Assembly: GCA_948665105.1 (NCBI GenBank) | Contig: CAPNGW010000041.1 | Span: forward strand, 1-11,959 | DNA length: 11,959 nucleotides | From: an uncultured Lachnospiraceae bacterium | GTDB lineage: Bacteria > Bacillota > Clostridia > Lachnospirales > Lachnospiraceae | Reading direction: 5' to 3' | Part shown: positions 1-8,217 of the stretch, one piece after another | Layout: the number at the start of each line of letters is the position of its first letter | How positions within the stretch are numbered: the stretch's first letter is position 1 | The notes under the pieces: generated by a model | Told to the model about the DNA's origin: nothing | Databases searched by the model: none | What the model saw: the letters and a program-made list of their open reading frames with translations, nothing else | Position numbers and translations under genes: made by a program

Positions 1-1746
1 ATGGCATCCCCGCCCTACACGCCCTCGGAGCTGATGAAGCTGGGCAAGGCCGAAGCGCTGGGCATCCTCTATCATCATAACGGTGGCGTTTGGCACATTG
101 ACTCCCACCTCGATTACCGTGGTGGACACCAGCACCTGAATCTGCCCGGCGGCATAGGATTCCATAATCTGGTTCTTTAAGGAGCCCTTCATTTTGCCGT
201 GAAGACAGGCAATTTCTATGCCCTTAAGCTTCTGTCTCAGCATTTCCACATACTCCACCACATTTTCTGCCTCCAGCCCCTCACTTTCCTCCACCAGAGG
301 ACAGATGACATAAGCCTGATGACCTTTTTCTACTTCTTCCCGGATAAAGTCGTACGCTTTGGGCCGATAGGAAGTGGTGACCACACAATTTTTAATAGGG
401 AGGCGTCTTGCCGGAACCTCATCTATGACAGAGATATCCAAATCCCCGTAAAGAATAATAGCCAATGTCCGGGGAATGGGTGTGGCGCTCATCACAAGAA
501 TGTGAGGCTGTGAGCCTTTTAAATACAAGGTTTCCCGCTGCTTTACGCCGAAGCGGTGCTGCTCGTCGGTAATCACCAGTGCAAGATTGTCAAAGATGAT
601 CCGCTCCTGAATCAACGCGTGGGTTCCTATCACCATGGCTCCGGAATACAGCGAAATCCTGTCATAGGCTCTTCGCTTCTCCCTCTGGGTCATGGAGCCC
701 GTCAAGAGAATCACATGCACCTTAAGTCCATGGGCCTCACAGAGGCTTTTGAATGTCTCATAGTGCTGCCTTGCCAGCACCTCCGTGGGTGCCATCAGGG
801 CAGACTGACATCCGCTCTGGGCGCAGTCCAGCATGGCCAGAAAAGCCAAAATCGTCTTGCCGGAACCCACGTCTCCCTGAATCAGGCGCTGCATGATGGT
901 TTCCCCCCGCATATCCATGCGCACCTCATGTAAGGTACGTACCTGGGCTTTGGTCAAAGCGTAAGGAAGCTTTTGTATCACCTGGTCCGCCCAGGAGCCC
1001 TCCATGGGTGTGAACACAAACTCATTTTTCACCCTCTCCATCTGTTCCTTCTGCAGACGGGCAGCCAAAAGAAACTGAAAGAACTCATCAAAAATCAATC
1101 TCCGCCGGGCTTCCAGCAGTGCTTCCTGGCTCCCCGGAAAATGAATGTTGGAAAGAGCGAAATTGGTCTCCGCAAGCTTCAGACGCTGGCGAATATCCTC
1201 CGGCAGGTAATCCCTGGACAAATCAAGCTGCTCCAAAGCCTGTTTGACGGTCTTTGATACCATGTTTTTGCTTAATCCCTGGGTCAGGGCATACAAAGGC
1301 CACAGACAGTTTTCCATGTCCTGATATTTCTCCGGGGACAGTATCTGGGGCTGGTCCATGGAGAGACTGTTTCCCTTTTTTACAATTTTCCCCAGAAATA
1401 TATAGTGCTCTCCCACCTTTAAGGTGCTTTTCAGATAAGGCATACGGAACCAGACCAACGTCAGCCGATGCTTTATATCCTTCACCGTCAGGGATGTAAT
1501 CTGCATCCGTCCGGTACTTCGCACCAACGGCACTTTGTCTACTCTGGCCGCCACAGCGGCCGTTAGCCCTTCTGTCACATCCCCGGCAAACAATTCATCC
1601 ACAGTTTGCAGCGGTGGCAGCTTTTCATAATCCCGGGGATAATGAAGGAGTATATCACCCACGGTGTATACTCCTATTTTGTGAAACAACTGTTCCGTTT
1701 TTGCTCCGATTCCTTTGATTTCTCCAATGGAGGAGCCTGTGTTCAT
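1..1746 (-). CDS. recG: ATP-dependent DNA helicase RecG (3' end off the window)
   Basis: RecG is a superfamily 2 helicase that remodels stalled replication forks and branch-migrates recombination intermediates. The first 582 codons are present and read through to the left edge. Visible motifs: Walker A GDVGSGKT (about residues 291-298), the DExH box DEQH (394-397), the MSATPIPRTL motif (III), and the motif V/VI stretch ending in QLRGRVGRG (about 572-580). About 290 residues precede Walker A, as expected for the RecG wedge domain. Family members are about 680 residues, so roughly the last 100, including the translocation hairpin region, lie outside. The ATG at 1746 follows AAGGAGAG with seven bases between. 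It lies 64 bases downstream of the FakA-like gene with no evident terminator, so it is probably its operon partner. No internal lesion was seen. Confidence 0.97.
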   Translation of the reverse strand, partial: MNTGSSIGEIKGIGAKTEQLFHKIGVYTVGDILLHYPRDYEKLPPLQTVDELFAGDVTEGLTAAVAARVDKVPLVRSTGRMQITSLTVKDIKHRLTLVWFRMPYLKSTLKVGEHYIFLGKIVKKGNSLSMDQPQILSPEKYQDMENCLWPLYALTQGLSKNMVSKTVKQALEQLDLSRDYLPEDIRQRLKLAETNFALSNIHFPGSQEALLEARRRLIFDEFFQFLLAARLQKEQMERVKNEFVFTPMEGSWADQVIQKLPYALTKAQVRTLHEVRMDMRGETIMQRLIQGDVGSGKTILAFLAMLDCAQSGCQSALMAPTEVLARQHYETFKSLCEAHGLKVHVILLTGSMTQREKRRAYDRISLYSGAMVIGTHALIQERIIFDNLALVITDEQHRFGVKQRETLYLKGSQPHILVMSATPIPRTLAIILYGDLDISVIDEVPARRLPIKNCVVTTSYRPKAYDFIREEVEKGHQAYVICPLVEESEGLEAENVVEYVEMLRQKLKGIEIACLHGKMKGSLKNQIMESYAAGQIQVLVSTTVIEVGVNVPNATVMMIEDAQRFGLAQLHQLRGRVGRGCH

Positions 1747-1810
1747 AAGAATCTCTCCTTATCAGTATGACTGTCAAGTTATCGGTTGCCAGAGAAACGC
1801 CTGTGACAGG

Positions 1811-3505
1811 TTACTCAACGGAAATTACATAATAGTAAATGGGCTGGCCGCCGGAATGTACCTCCACTTCGCAATCAGGGTAGGTCTCTTCCAGCCAGGA
1901 AGCCAGCTCATTGGCCGCATCCTCCTGAACCTCTTGGCCATAGTACACGCTGACAATGGCAGAATCCTCGTCAATCATCTGCTCCACCATCTGTTTAATG
2001 ACAGTATCCATATCCGCGCCTGCTGACAGAATGGTGGAATCACCGATTCCCATATAGTCGCCCTGCTTGATTTCCTTATCGTCTATGATGGTATCGCGGA
2101 CAGCATAGGTCACCTGCCCTGTCTTCACATTGCCAATCTCCTCCTTCATCCGCATTTCATTGTCCGCAGCATCCTTCTCAGGGATATAGTTGATGAGAGC
2201 GGTAATTCCCTGGGGAATGGTTCTTGTGGGGATTACCACCACATTCTTATGCTCAATCAGGGAAGCTGCCTGATTGGCTGCCAGAATGATGTTCTTGTTG
2301 TTGGGCAGGATAAATACGGTCTCCGCATGAACCTCGTCGATGGCGTTTAGCATATCCTCCGTGCTGGGATTCATGGTCTGGCCGCCTTCAATGATATAAT
2401 CCACACCAAGGCCTTTGAAAATTTCATTGATGCCTTGGCCAATGGATACGGAGATAAAGCCCATTTCCTTACGGGGCGCTTCCGCTTCCGGCTCCTCCAT
2501 AAGGGATCTTTGCTCTTCCTGCTCCGCTTTCTGGGCGGCGGCCATTTTCTGAGCATCCTTGATTAATTTCTCCTGATGCTCCTCACGCATATTGTCAATC
2601 TTGATTTTGCTTAAGGAGCCATAGGTCAGTGCGCGCTGTAATGCAAGTCCAGGGTCATTGGTATGTACGTGGACTTTAACAATTTCATCATCCGCGACAA
2701 CCACAATGGAATCTCCAATGGATTCCAGATAACCCTTAAAGTCATATTCCTGACGCTCGCTTAATTCCTCGTTTAACACAATAATGAACTCGGTGCAGTA
2801 TCCGAACTTAATGTCCTCCTCTGCCTGGGAGCTGATTTTCACCATACCGTGACCACTTCCTGCTCCCTCGATGGTATAATCGATTTCCTTGCCCGTCAGC
2901 GCGTCGTAAGCGCCACGAAGAACCTCCACAAGCCCCTGCCCGCCGGAATCCACCACGCCAGCCTGCTTCAATACCGGAAGCATCTCCGGAGTCTGGCTTA
3001 ATACATAATCGGCGTGTTTAATAATCTCATCTAAAAATACTGTCAAATCCTCAGTTTCGCCAATCAGCTCCAGTGCCTTGTCGGCAGCTCCCTTGGCCAC
3101 AGTCAGAATCGTTCCCTCTTTAGGCTTCATAACGGCTTTGTAAGCCGTCTCAACGGCTTTCTGCATGGCGTCACTCAGCACAATCACATCCAGCTTGTCA
3201 TACCCGGCAATGCCCTTGGTAAAGCCCCGAAACAGCTGTGACAAAATAACGCCGGAGTTGCCTCTGGCTCCACGTAAGGACCCGGAGGAAATGGCTTTGG
3301 CCAGTGAGGCCATATCCATATTATCCAGTGCACTCACTTCCTTGGCCGCGGACATAATGGTCATAGACATATTAGTACCGGTATCTCCGTCGGGTACCGG
3401 GAAGACATTTAACTCATTAATCCATTCTTTTTTTGCGTCAAGATTCTTTGCACCGGCCAAAAACATTTTCGCCAGCAGGGACGCATCTATCGCCTTAACT
3501 TCCAA
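1811..3505 (-). CDS. fakA: DAK2-domain fatty acid kinase catalytic subunit-like protein (FakA/YloV family)
   Basis: This family phosphorylates fatty acids held by a DegV-type FakB partner, feeding them into phospholipid synthesis. The 564-residue length is typical. The N-terminal DhaL/DAK2 domain (about 1-200) carries VFPVPDGDTGTNM at 34-46, where D39 and D41 are the expected metal ligands, and a glycine-rich nucleotide-binding stretch containing GARGNSG. A central domain follows, then an acidic and Glu/Gln-rich linker around 310-345, then the C-terminal FakA-type domain. The start is TTG, supported by AGGAGG nine bases upstream; that Shine-Dalgarno overlaps the stop codon of the Asp23-family gene, which implies translational coupling. 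An alternative start is Met14. No FakB gene lies in the window, so the kinase role is inferred from family and synteny. The Bacillus counterpart is yloV. Confidence 0.92.
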   Translation of the reverse strand: MEVKAIDASLLAKMFLAGAKNLDAKKEWINELNVFPVPDGDTGTNMSMTIMSAAKEVSALDNMDMASLAKAISSGSLRGARGNSGVILSQLFRGFTKGIAGYDKLDVIVLSDAMQKAVETAYKAVMKPKEGTILTVAKGAADKALELIGETEDLTVFLDEIIKHADYVLSQTPEMLPVLKQAGVVDSGGQGLVEVLRGAYDALTGKEIDYTIEGAGSGHGMVKISSQAEEDIKFGYCTEFIIVLNEELSERQEYDFKGYLESIGDSIVVVADDEIVKVHVHTNDPGLALQRALTYGSLSKIKIDNMREEHQEKLIKDAQKMAAAQKAEQEEQRSLMEEPEAEAPRKEMGFISVSIGQGINEIFKGLGVDYIIEGGQTMNPSTEDMLNAIDEVHAETVFILPNNKNIILAANQAASLIEHKNVVVIPTRTIPQGITALINYIPEKDAADNEMRMKEEIGNVKTGQVTYAVRDTIIDDKEIKQGDYMGIGDSTILSAGADMDTVIKQMVEQMIDEDSAIVSVYYGQEVQEDAANELASWLEETYPDCEVEVHSGGQPIYYYVISVE

Positions 3506-3519
3506 TTTACGTTTCCTCC

Positions 3520-3876
3520 TTAATCAATGACTCTGACACCTTCCACAAAGATGTTGATTTTTTCGATTTCCATACCGGTAAATTCTTCTACCTGATATTT
3601 CACCGTACTGATCAAGTTATCAGAAACAGTTGAAATACTTACGCCATACGATACAATCACATGGAAATTCAGTGTTATCTTATTATCGGTAATTCTTACG
3701 CTGATACCGTGATTTAAGTAATCTCTCTTCAGTAATTTCACCAGGCCGTCGCGCACATTCACTGCAGCCATGCCCACAATACCGAAGCATTCCACAGCGA
3801 CAGAGCCTGCATAGGTGGCAATGACATCTGTATCAATTAACACTTTACCAAGCTTTGTGTCCATTTGTCCTTTCAT
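3520..3876 (-). CDS. yloU: Asp23/Gls24 family envelope stress-response protein (YloU-like)
   Basis: A 118-residue protein of the Asp23/Gls24 family, small cytoplasmic proteins that associate with the membrane and respond to envelope stress. Family features visible are the opening segment with KVLIDTDVIATYAGSVAVEC, the IVGMAAV stretch, and a central beta-rich part ending in SYGVSISTVSDNLISTVKYQVEEFTG-like sequence. The ATG at 3876 is preceded by GGAGG with eight bases between, better than the internal Met5. It is the first gene of the minus-strand group with the FakA-like kinase and recG, the same arrangement as Bacillus yloU-yloV. Its exact role beyond family membership cannot be read from the sequence. 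Confidence 0.92.
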   Translation of the reverse strand: MKGQMDTKLGKVLIDTDVIATYAGSVAVECFGIVGMAAVNVRDGLVKLLKRDYLNHGISVRITDNKITLNFHVIVSYGVSISTVSDNLISTVKYQVEEFTGMEIEKINIFVEGVRVID

Positions 3877-3944
3877 ACTTAAGACCTCCGTTTATTTCTG
3901 CAACAGACCCCGCAACACAGGGAATTCCTGTCAGCATATAATGT

Positions 3945-3950
3945 ATTATA
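3945..3950 (-). promoter_or_regulatory. Candidate -10 element for the Asp23-FakA-recG operon
   Basis: On the minus strand this is a perfect TATAAT, about 70 bases before the Asp23-family start codon. No good -35 hexamer sits at 17 bases (the best is TTCCCT), so this is a candidate only. It lies back to back with the rpmB promoter in a divergent intergenic region. Confidence 0.4.
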
Positions 3951-4012
3951 ACCGTTTTCTCCAAAAAAGGGAACATTAAATTTATCTTTTTTATAATTTT
4001 TTCATTTTCTTC

Positions 4013-4041
4013 TTGCATTCTATGTTTCTTTCTGATAGAAT
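4013..4041 (+). promoter_or_regulatory. Sigma-A-type promoter of rpmB
   Basis: TTGCAT (4013-4018) and TAGAAT (4036-4041) are separated by exactly 17 bases, close to the vegetative consensus. Transcription would start near 4048, giving a leader of about 50 bases before the L28 start codon. The upstream side is T-rich. Confidence 0.8.
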
Positions 4042-4046
4042 GTTTA

Positions 4047-4072
4047 TGTTGTGAGCCTACAACAAGATGTAG
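4047..4072 (+). promoter_or_regulatory. rpmB leader with two alternative hairpins
   Basis: TGTTGT (4047-4052) can pair with ACAACA (4059-4064), a 6-bp stem with a 6-base loop at the predicted 5' end of the transcript. CTACA (4057-4061) can pair instead with TGTAG (4068-4072). The two stems share bases and exclude each other. This could be a 5'-stabilising stem or an autoregulatory site, but both stems are short and chance is possible. Confidence 0.3.
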
Positions 4073-4099
4073 ACTTAGTAAATGCAAGGAGGTGCAATT

Positions 4100-4285
4100 A
4101 TGGCAAAATGTAGTATTTGTGGAAAAGGTGCACATTTCGGAAACAATGTGAGCCATTCTCATAGAAGATCCAACAGAATGTGGAAATCTAACGTGAAATC
4201 CGTGAAGTGCAATGTAAACGGTGCAGCAAAGAAAATGTATGTTTGTACTTCTTGCTTAAAAAGCGGTAAAGTTGAAAGAGCTTAA
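4100..4285 (+). CDS. rpmB: 50S ribosomal protein L28
   Basis: L28 is a small protein of the large ribosomal subunit, important for subunit assembly. The 61-residue product opens MAKCSICGKG and has the zinc-binding form with two CxxC pairs (C4/C7 and C49/C52), plus a lone C37. It is rich in Lys and Arg, with the family stretch SHSHRRSNRMW in the middle. The start at 4100 is chosen over an in-frame ATG at 4082 because AAGGAGG lies between them, nine bases before the 4100 codon. It is the only secure plus-strand gene here, divergent from the Asp23-family operon and convergent with the ABC block. Confidence 0.98.
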   Translation: MAKCSICGKGAHFGNNVSHSHRRSNRMWKSNVKSVKCNVNGAAKKMYVCTSCLKSGKVERA

Positions 4286-4328
4286 AGTTAAGCGGACAAG
4301 GGGCTGTCGGTTAATAGACGGTCATGAA

Positions 4329-4368
4329 CAGGGAGGTATGTGACTCGCAGGATTCACATGCCTCCCTG
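4329..4368 (+). terminator. Hairpin between rpmB and the convergent ABC block
   Basis: A 15-bp stem with one G-U wobble (arms 4329-4343 and 4354-4368) and a 10-base loop begins 43 bases after the rpmB stop. It is followed on the plus strand by AAATTTT, a weak T run. On the minus strand there is no T run. It probably ends rpmB transcription and may also block transcripts arriving from the other side. Confidence 0.6.
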
Positions 4369-4390
4369 AAATTTTCCTTGAAAATGATTA

Positions 4391-5290
4391 TCACAATATC
4401 CTCTTCAACAATTCTAAATAAAACAGATCCGTAGCCAACAAATATAGAATCAAAATTACCATCGTCTGCATTTTATGCCTGATTTTATCCGCCAGCATAT
4501 ATAGAAGCGTTGTATCTACACATCTTTTTAACAACAGCAGAATATTCCGCAGTATATAAAACTGTATCAGCGAAACAGAGTCACTCACCCTGTCACATAC
4601 AGATAAGCTACATACGGAAGCGCCTCCAAAGGGCAGACTGCTGGTACATACAATGATTAGAAGTTCCCCAATAATCCAGAGAATTTGAAACGCCAAAACA
4701 AAAATCAGTGCCAGACAAAACCTGTTTTTCTTAAGCTTTTGATAATGACAATAACTGTTTCCTATGGCCTCCAGATTTGCGTCACTATCCAGATAGAAAT
4801 ACGGCACCAACAGAGTAATAAGCAAGAGGATAAACGGTACACTTATTTTGTTTTTAAATAGCTGTTCCCAGGCCTTATCATAGAAAAAATATTCTGTGCT
4901 GCTGCAATTCTCGAACTGTATTGCATTTACATGCAATCGCTCCCAGCCACTGATATATTTTTTTGCATGACGGTAATCCTCTAAAAAAAGCTCAAAATCT
5001 TCGTCGCTCATCTGGTCTCTGGAATACAGCTCGGCATTTTCACGATAATCAGTTAATGACTGTTGGTAATACAAGGTCTTTTCTTTGATTTCATCAATTT
5101 TTTCAGGACTTTCCACCCCTTGATATCGCTCTACGATTTCCTTATACAGAAGGTCCTTCTCCTTTTCTCTGTATTCCATCCAGAAAAGTACCAGACTCAC
5201 CAGAAAGCAGAGCCCAAACCAGAGGAGAAACTTTATAGAAAAGAATCTTTTCCTTTCATATCGAAACAATGCCCCTTGTCTATCCTGCAT
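4391..5290 (-). CDS. Membrane protein, probable second permease of the ABC cassette
   Basis: A 299-residue protein. After a basic start (RYERKRFF) comes one membrane segment at about residues 17-38, then about 105 hydrophilic, charged, helix-prone residues, then a hydrophobic half with several membrane spans beginning at SVPFILLLITLLVPYFYL. This outline matches ABC-2-like permeases with a large loop between the first two spans, and it parallels the split permease just upstream. The ATG at 5290 has GGAGG ten bases upstream and overlaps the previous gene by 11 bases; a further in-frame ATG at 5320 looks less likely. I do not recognise a named family. It is the last gene of the cassette, and its role as transporter subunit is inferred from topology and position. 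Confidence 0.7.
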   Translation of the reverse strand: MQDRQGALFRYERKRFFSIKFLLWFGLCFLVSLVLFWMEYREKEKDLLYKEIVERYQGVESPEKIDEIKEKTLYYQQSLTDYRENAELYSRDQMSDEDFELFLEDYRHAKKYISGWERLHVNAIQFENCSSTEYFFYDKAWEQLFKNKISVPFILLLITLLVPYFYLDSDANLEAIGNSYCHYQKLKKNRFCLALIFVLAFQILWIIGELLIIVCTSSLPFGGASVCSLSVCDRVSDSVSLIQFYILRNILLLLKRCVDTTLLYMLADKIRHKMQTMVILILYLLATDLFYLELLKRIL

Positions 5291-5954
5291 AGAGATACCG
5301 CCTCCATATTTTATATGCAAAAAGGGTTAAAAACGCCAGCATGACCGTCCATAGGCAGGCAATGAGAACACGCATGTCCACCGCATGATCCATGATGTTC
5401 ACCGCATCATAGGCGAGAAATTTATCCAGCTTAAAAATGCTGAATGGATTCAGGCGCCAGGTATCGCTGTAATACTTGTCCTGGCATGTAAGGAACAGAA
5501 AATAATAGAGTACGCCGCTTATCGTGATACCACCCAGAAAAAGAAACATATACCTCTTCACAAGGGGCGCCGCCAGAAATACAAACAGCGCAACCATAAG
5601 GGATAACATGCATTTTAAAAAGCTATCCAGAATGCATAACCCTAAAATTGATATCTGTAAATCACAGATACCAAATTGGCTGGTATTTTGTATGAGATGA
5701 AGCCAGTGCCTCATATCATAATGATTGACAAGTGCAAGCAAAGAAATGGTAAAACCTTTAAACAATAACTGAAAGCAAAGTCCATATAGAAACGTAGCTG
5801 TCAGCTTACAGAAAAAAGAAGAAAATCCTCCCCCACGGCCCGTCAGGGCAGACCAGAACCGTGTATTTCTTTCTCTATCCTTCGTCAACAGCAATAAACC
5901 TCCGCTGACAGTGCAAATAACCAGTAAAAAATCCAATGGATTCACAGGCTTCAT
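5280..5954 (-). CDS. ABC permease, C-terminal membrane part (second frame of a split gene)
   Basis: A 224-residue membrane protein from the ATG at 5954: NPLDFLLVICTVSGGLLLL, a cytoplasmic stretch with TKDRERNTRFW, then about five more hydrophobic spans. The segment after the first span resembles the point in ABC-2-type permeases where a second span is followed by a charged DRE-type turn. The start codon overlaps the stop of the preceding frame (ATGA) and has no Shine-Dalgarno. It therefore depends either on translational coupling or on a frameshift joining it to that frame. Its frame stays open upstream to 5984, across a run of seven T. If joined, the product would be 364 residues with the same outline as the neighbouring 299-residue permease. 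Confidence 0.65.
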   Translation of the reverse strand: MKPVNPLDFLLVICTVSGGLLLLTKDRERNTRFWSALTGRGGGFSSFFCKLTATFLYGLCFQLLFKGFTISLLALVNHYDMRHWLHLIQNTSQFGICDLQISILGLCILDSFLKCMLSLMVALFVFLAAPLVKRYMFLFLGGITISGVLYYFLFLTCQDKYYSDTWRLNPFSIFKLDKFLAYDAVNIMDHAVDMRVLIACLWTVMLAFLTLFAYKIWRRYLYAG

Positions 5955-6373
5955 ATCTGTTCGGCAAAGGAAAAAAAGTCCCATCCCGTATAATCCTGAA
6001 TCTCTAACGCAATCTCCTTACCATAAGCCTTCTCTACAGCAGTCAGATATTCCCACTCGTACCCTTCCTGTCGTTCCAGGCTTTCTTTTTCTTCCACAGC
6101 CCTCTCATATAACGCTTTCCGTTCATATTTAGTCCTTTCCTGCAAACCACTCAGATATTCCACATGAGCCTTTTCCTGGTCACTCATCCCTTCTGTGGAG
6201 TGTGTTCTGTTATATTCGTCGAATATTGCGTAATCCCAAATTTTTTCGCGTGTTGAAGGCAATTGCCATATTGCAAAGACAATTCCTACAAGAATCAAAA
6301 TCCACAAAAATATCTGCCGCAAGAGATAACGAAGCTCCATACCAATCAAAATCAAGCTCTTTTTCATAAGCAT
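5951..6373 (-). CDS. ABC permease, N-terminal part (first frame of a split gene)
   Basis: A 140-residue frame with one strong membrane span (LLRQIFLWILILVGIVFAIW) and then about 110 charged, helix-prone residues rich in Glu, Lys and Arg, ending just before where a second span would be expected. The missing spans are encoded in the next frame. The likely start is ATG 6373, or ATG 6367 six bases on; both share an AGAGG that overlaps the stop codon of the ATPase, and the second has the more usual spacing. A single-span protein with a large loop could exist alone, but comparison with the 299-residue sister suggests half of one permease. The TGA at 5951-5953 overlaps the next ATG by four bases in all. 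Confidence 0.6.
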   Translation of the reverse strand: MLMKKSLILIGMELRYLLRQIFLWILILVGIVFAIWQLPSTREKIWDYAIFDEYNRTHSTEGMSDQEKAHVEYLSGLQERTKYERKALYERAVEEKESLERQEGYEWEYLTAVEKAYGKEIALEIQDYTGWDFFSFAEQI

Positions 6374-6380
6374 TTTACCT

Positions 6381-7079
6381 CTACGATTGAAAATATTTCA
6401 TATAGAGCGCCTCTAAATTGTCTTTGTGCTCCAGGGTACCATCATATACAATCTGTCCTTCCTTAATAAAAATCAAATCGTCTGCAATTTCCTGCAAATC
6501 GGACATGATATGGGTGGAAAGAAGCACCGTCTTATGCTTGCTGTATTCCTTCAAAAAAGCCTTAAAGGTGATGCGCTGCATGGGGTCTAACCCCACCGTA
6601 GCCTCATCCAAAATCACAAAATCCGGATAACCCAAAAAAGCTTGGGCAATTCCCAGACGCTGCTTCATTCCACCGGAATATTTTCGGATACTTATATCGG
6701 CCTTTTTTGTCAAATCCATGATTTCCAACAGTTCCTCCGTCTGAGCATGAATCTTGTCCACCGAAAGGTCCGTTTTTATCAGTCCGGTGTACCGAAGCAT
6801 TTCCCTGCCGGAAAATTCTTTGTAGAAGCCGAAATCCTGTGGCAGATAACCAAGCTTCATCTTATATTCCTTCAGATTGGCATGGATATTCTTTCCATCA
6901 AACAGAATCTCACCGGAAACCGGACATTCCGCAGCCACCAAAAGCCGCATCAAGGTGCTTTTTCCCGCCCCGTTTGGCCCAACCAGCCCGTAAATCCCTT
7001 CCTGCAATGTAAGATTGACATCCTTTAACACATGGAGCTTTTTATAAAACTTATTGATGTTTTGAATCTCTATTTTCAT
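6381..7079 (-). CDS. ABC transporter ATP-binding protein
   Basis: A 232-residue nucleotide-binding subunit that would drive export by the adjoining membrane proteins. All catalytic motifs are present: Walker A GPNGAGKST (34-42), Q-loop Gln81 in LPQDFGFY, signature YSGGM (134-138), Walker B FVILDEAT (154-161) with catalytic Glu159, D-loop GLDP, and switch His190 in LSTH. DEAT replaces the commoner DEPT. The length is that of a bare ATPase domain without the C-terminal extension seen in many drug-export ATPases. The ATG at 7079 has GGAGGAGAGG upstream. It lies 67 bases after the lipoprotein gene and 7 bases before the split permease, so an operon is likely. The substrate is unknown. Confidence 0.95.
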   Translation of the reverse strand: MKIEIQNINKFYKKLHVLKDVNLTLQEGIYGLVGPNGAGKSTLMRLLVAAECPVSGEILFDGKNIHANLKEYKMKLGYLPQDFGFYKEFSGREMLRYTGLIKTDLSVDKIHAQTEELLEIMDLTKKADISIRKYSGGMKQRLGIAQAFLGYPDFVILDEATVGLDPMQRITFKAFLKEYSKHKTVLLSTHIMSDLQEIADDLIFIKEGQIVYDGTLEHKDNLEALYMKYFQS

Positions 7080-7146
7080 AGAACATAATCCTCTCCTCCA
7101 TCAAGATAAAAATATGCCAAAATATCTATTCCCTATTTATATCCTG

Positions 7147-8187
7147 CTAGAATTCGTAAAACTCATCTTCCAGTGGCAGAATAACCGGAGTCTCACTGAT
7201 GATTTCTCCACTGTCCACATCCAGAAGATAGTAGATAGAAGAATCTTCCGTATCTAAAAGAACTGTTCTCGTCTCTGGAAAAGTCCATATCCACCCGGCA
7301 GCATATTCTCCTTTCTTGGATAATTCTACCGGATTTCCCCCATTTAAATCTGAGCAGTATAGTTGACGGTCTGGATAAGTGCTGTAATAAAGTTTATCAC
7401 CCAGCATATTGTAGTAAAATACACCTTCTATAATCTCTTGCATTTCTAAAGAATCCGGATTCATTTTTATCAGGAAATTTGTATCTGTTTCATTGGACAC
7501 CTTAATGTAATAAATGAAACCATCATATACACTGGCCCGGGTAGCCCCTTTTTCTTCCAACACTTCCCTGGCTCCCATTTTTAGATTCAGCCTCACCAAC
7601 TGCGTGGTGTCTGTAATATAATACAAATGTCCGTCGTAATAAAAGCTTCCCTGCACATAAGGTCTGATATCTTCAAACCTCTGTATCTCCTGATTTTTCT
7701 CCAAATGTTTCACTACAACGGTGTCTTCTTTCTCGAAATAGGCAATATAATCACCAAAAAGCAATATACTTCCATAAAGGCCATAGCCGCCATGTCCAAT
7801 TTCCTTTTTCGCATTCTTACTAATTTCATATGCCTTATTGCCTAAGACATATACACGATTCCCCTTTCTTCTTAATTGATAAAATTGCTCCTGAACCGGG
7901 AACCGTGCGCTGCAGCTTGTGCTTTCATGATCGCATAGTAAATCTCCGCAGTTGACCTGAAACGCCTTTTTTTTCAAATCCATACGATACACTAATTCAC
8001 CGGCCATATTATATATTGTATCACCGTCTGAGGCAATCATTGTATCCATCATGGCGTTTACTTCTTCACTCCCCATCTTTGACAACTCCCCGTTTTCAGC
8101 TGAAGTTTCTTTATTGTCACAAGAAATCAGAAATACACTGCATATGAAAACGCATAAACTCCAAAAAATATAACTAAATTTTTTCAT
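7147..8187 (-). CDS. Secreted lipoprotein with beta-propeller-like repeats (DUF5050-type)
   Basis: A 346-residue exported lipoprotein. The signal peptide (1-22) ends in lipobox LISC with Cys23 as the lipid-attachment site. The mature part repeats short beta-strand phrases of the type GDYIAYF, GSFYYDGHLYYI, VYDGFIYYI and GDKLYYST, with NP or DLNGG turns, as in the DUF5050-type lipoproteins common in Lachnospiraceae. A cysteine-histidine cluster (C80, C85, H87, C92, in CGDLLCDHESTSC) could bind metal or form disulphides. No convincing Shine-Dalgarno precedes the ATG at 8187, which lies only 30 bases after the broken secreted-protein gene, so translation may have depended on coupling to it. As the first intact gene before the ABC genes, it may be a substrate-sensing or protective partner; that is inferred. 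Confidence 0.85.
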   Translation of the reverse strand: MKKFSYIFWSLCVFICSVFLISCDNKETSAENGELSKMGSEEVNAMMDTMIASDGDTIYNMAGELVYRMDLKKKAFQVNCGDLLCDHESTSCSARFPVQEQFYQLRRKGNRVYVLGNKAYEISKNAKKEIGHGGYGLYGSILLFGDYIAYFEKEDTVVVKHLEKNQEIQRFEDIRPYVQGSFYYDGHLYYITDTTQLVRLNLKMGAREVLEEKGATRASVYDGFIYYIKVSNETDTNFLIKMNPDSLEMQEIIEGVFYYNMLGDKLYYSTYPDRQLYCSDLNGGNPVELSKKGEYAAGWIWTFPETRTVLLDTEDSSIYYLLDVDSGEIISETPVILPLEDEFYEF

Positions 8188-8217
8188 AATTCAATAAAAT
8201 AAGAGAGCTTTTTGCTG

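Noticed and set aside
199..1499. Four plus-strand open frames opposite recG
   Set aside because: They lie antisense to a continuous RecG reading frame with all helicase motifs, and none shows a ribosome binding site or a family motif.
1747..1810. Promoter for recG from TTGACA in the gap
   Set aside because: No -10 hexamer lies at a workable distance before the recG start; the fit is better with readthrough from upstream.
3845..4162. Minus-strand frame of 105 codons spanning the divergent promoters and rpmB
   Set aside because: It runs antisense through rpmB and its promoter and overlaps the Asp23-family start; no ribosome binding site.
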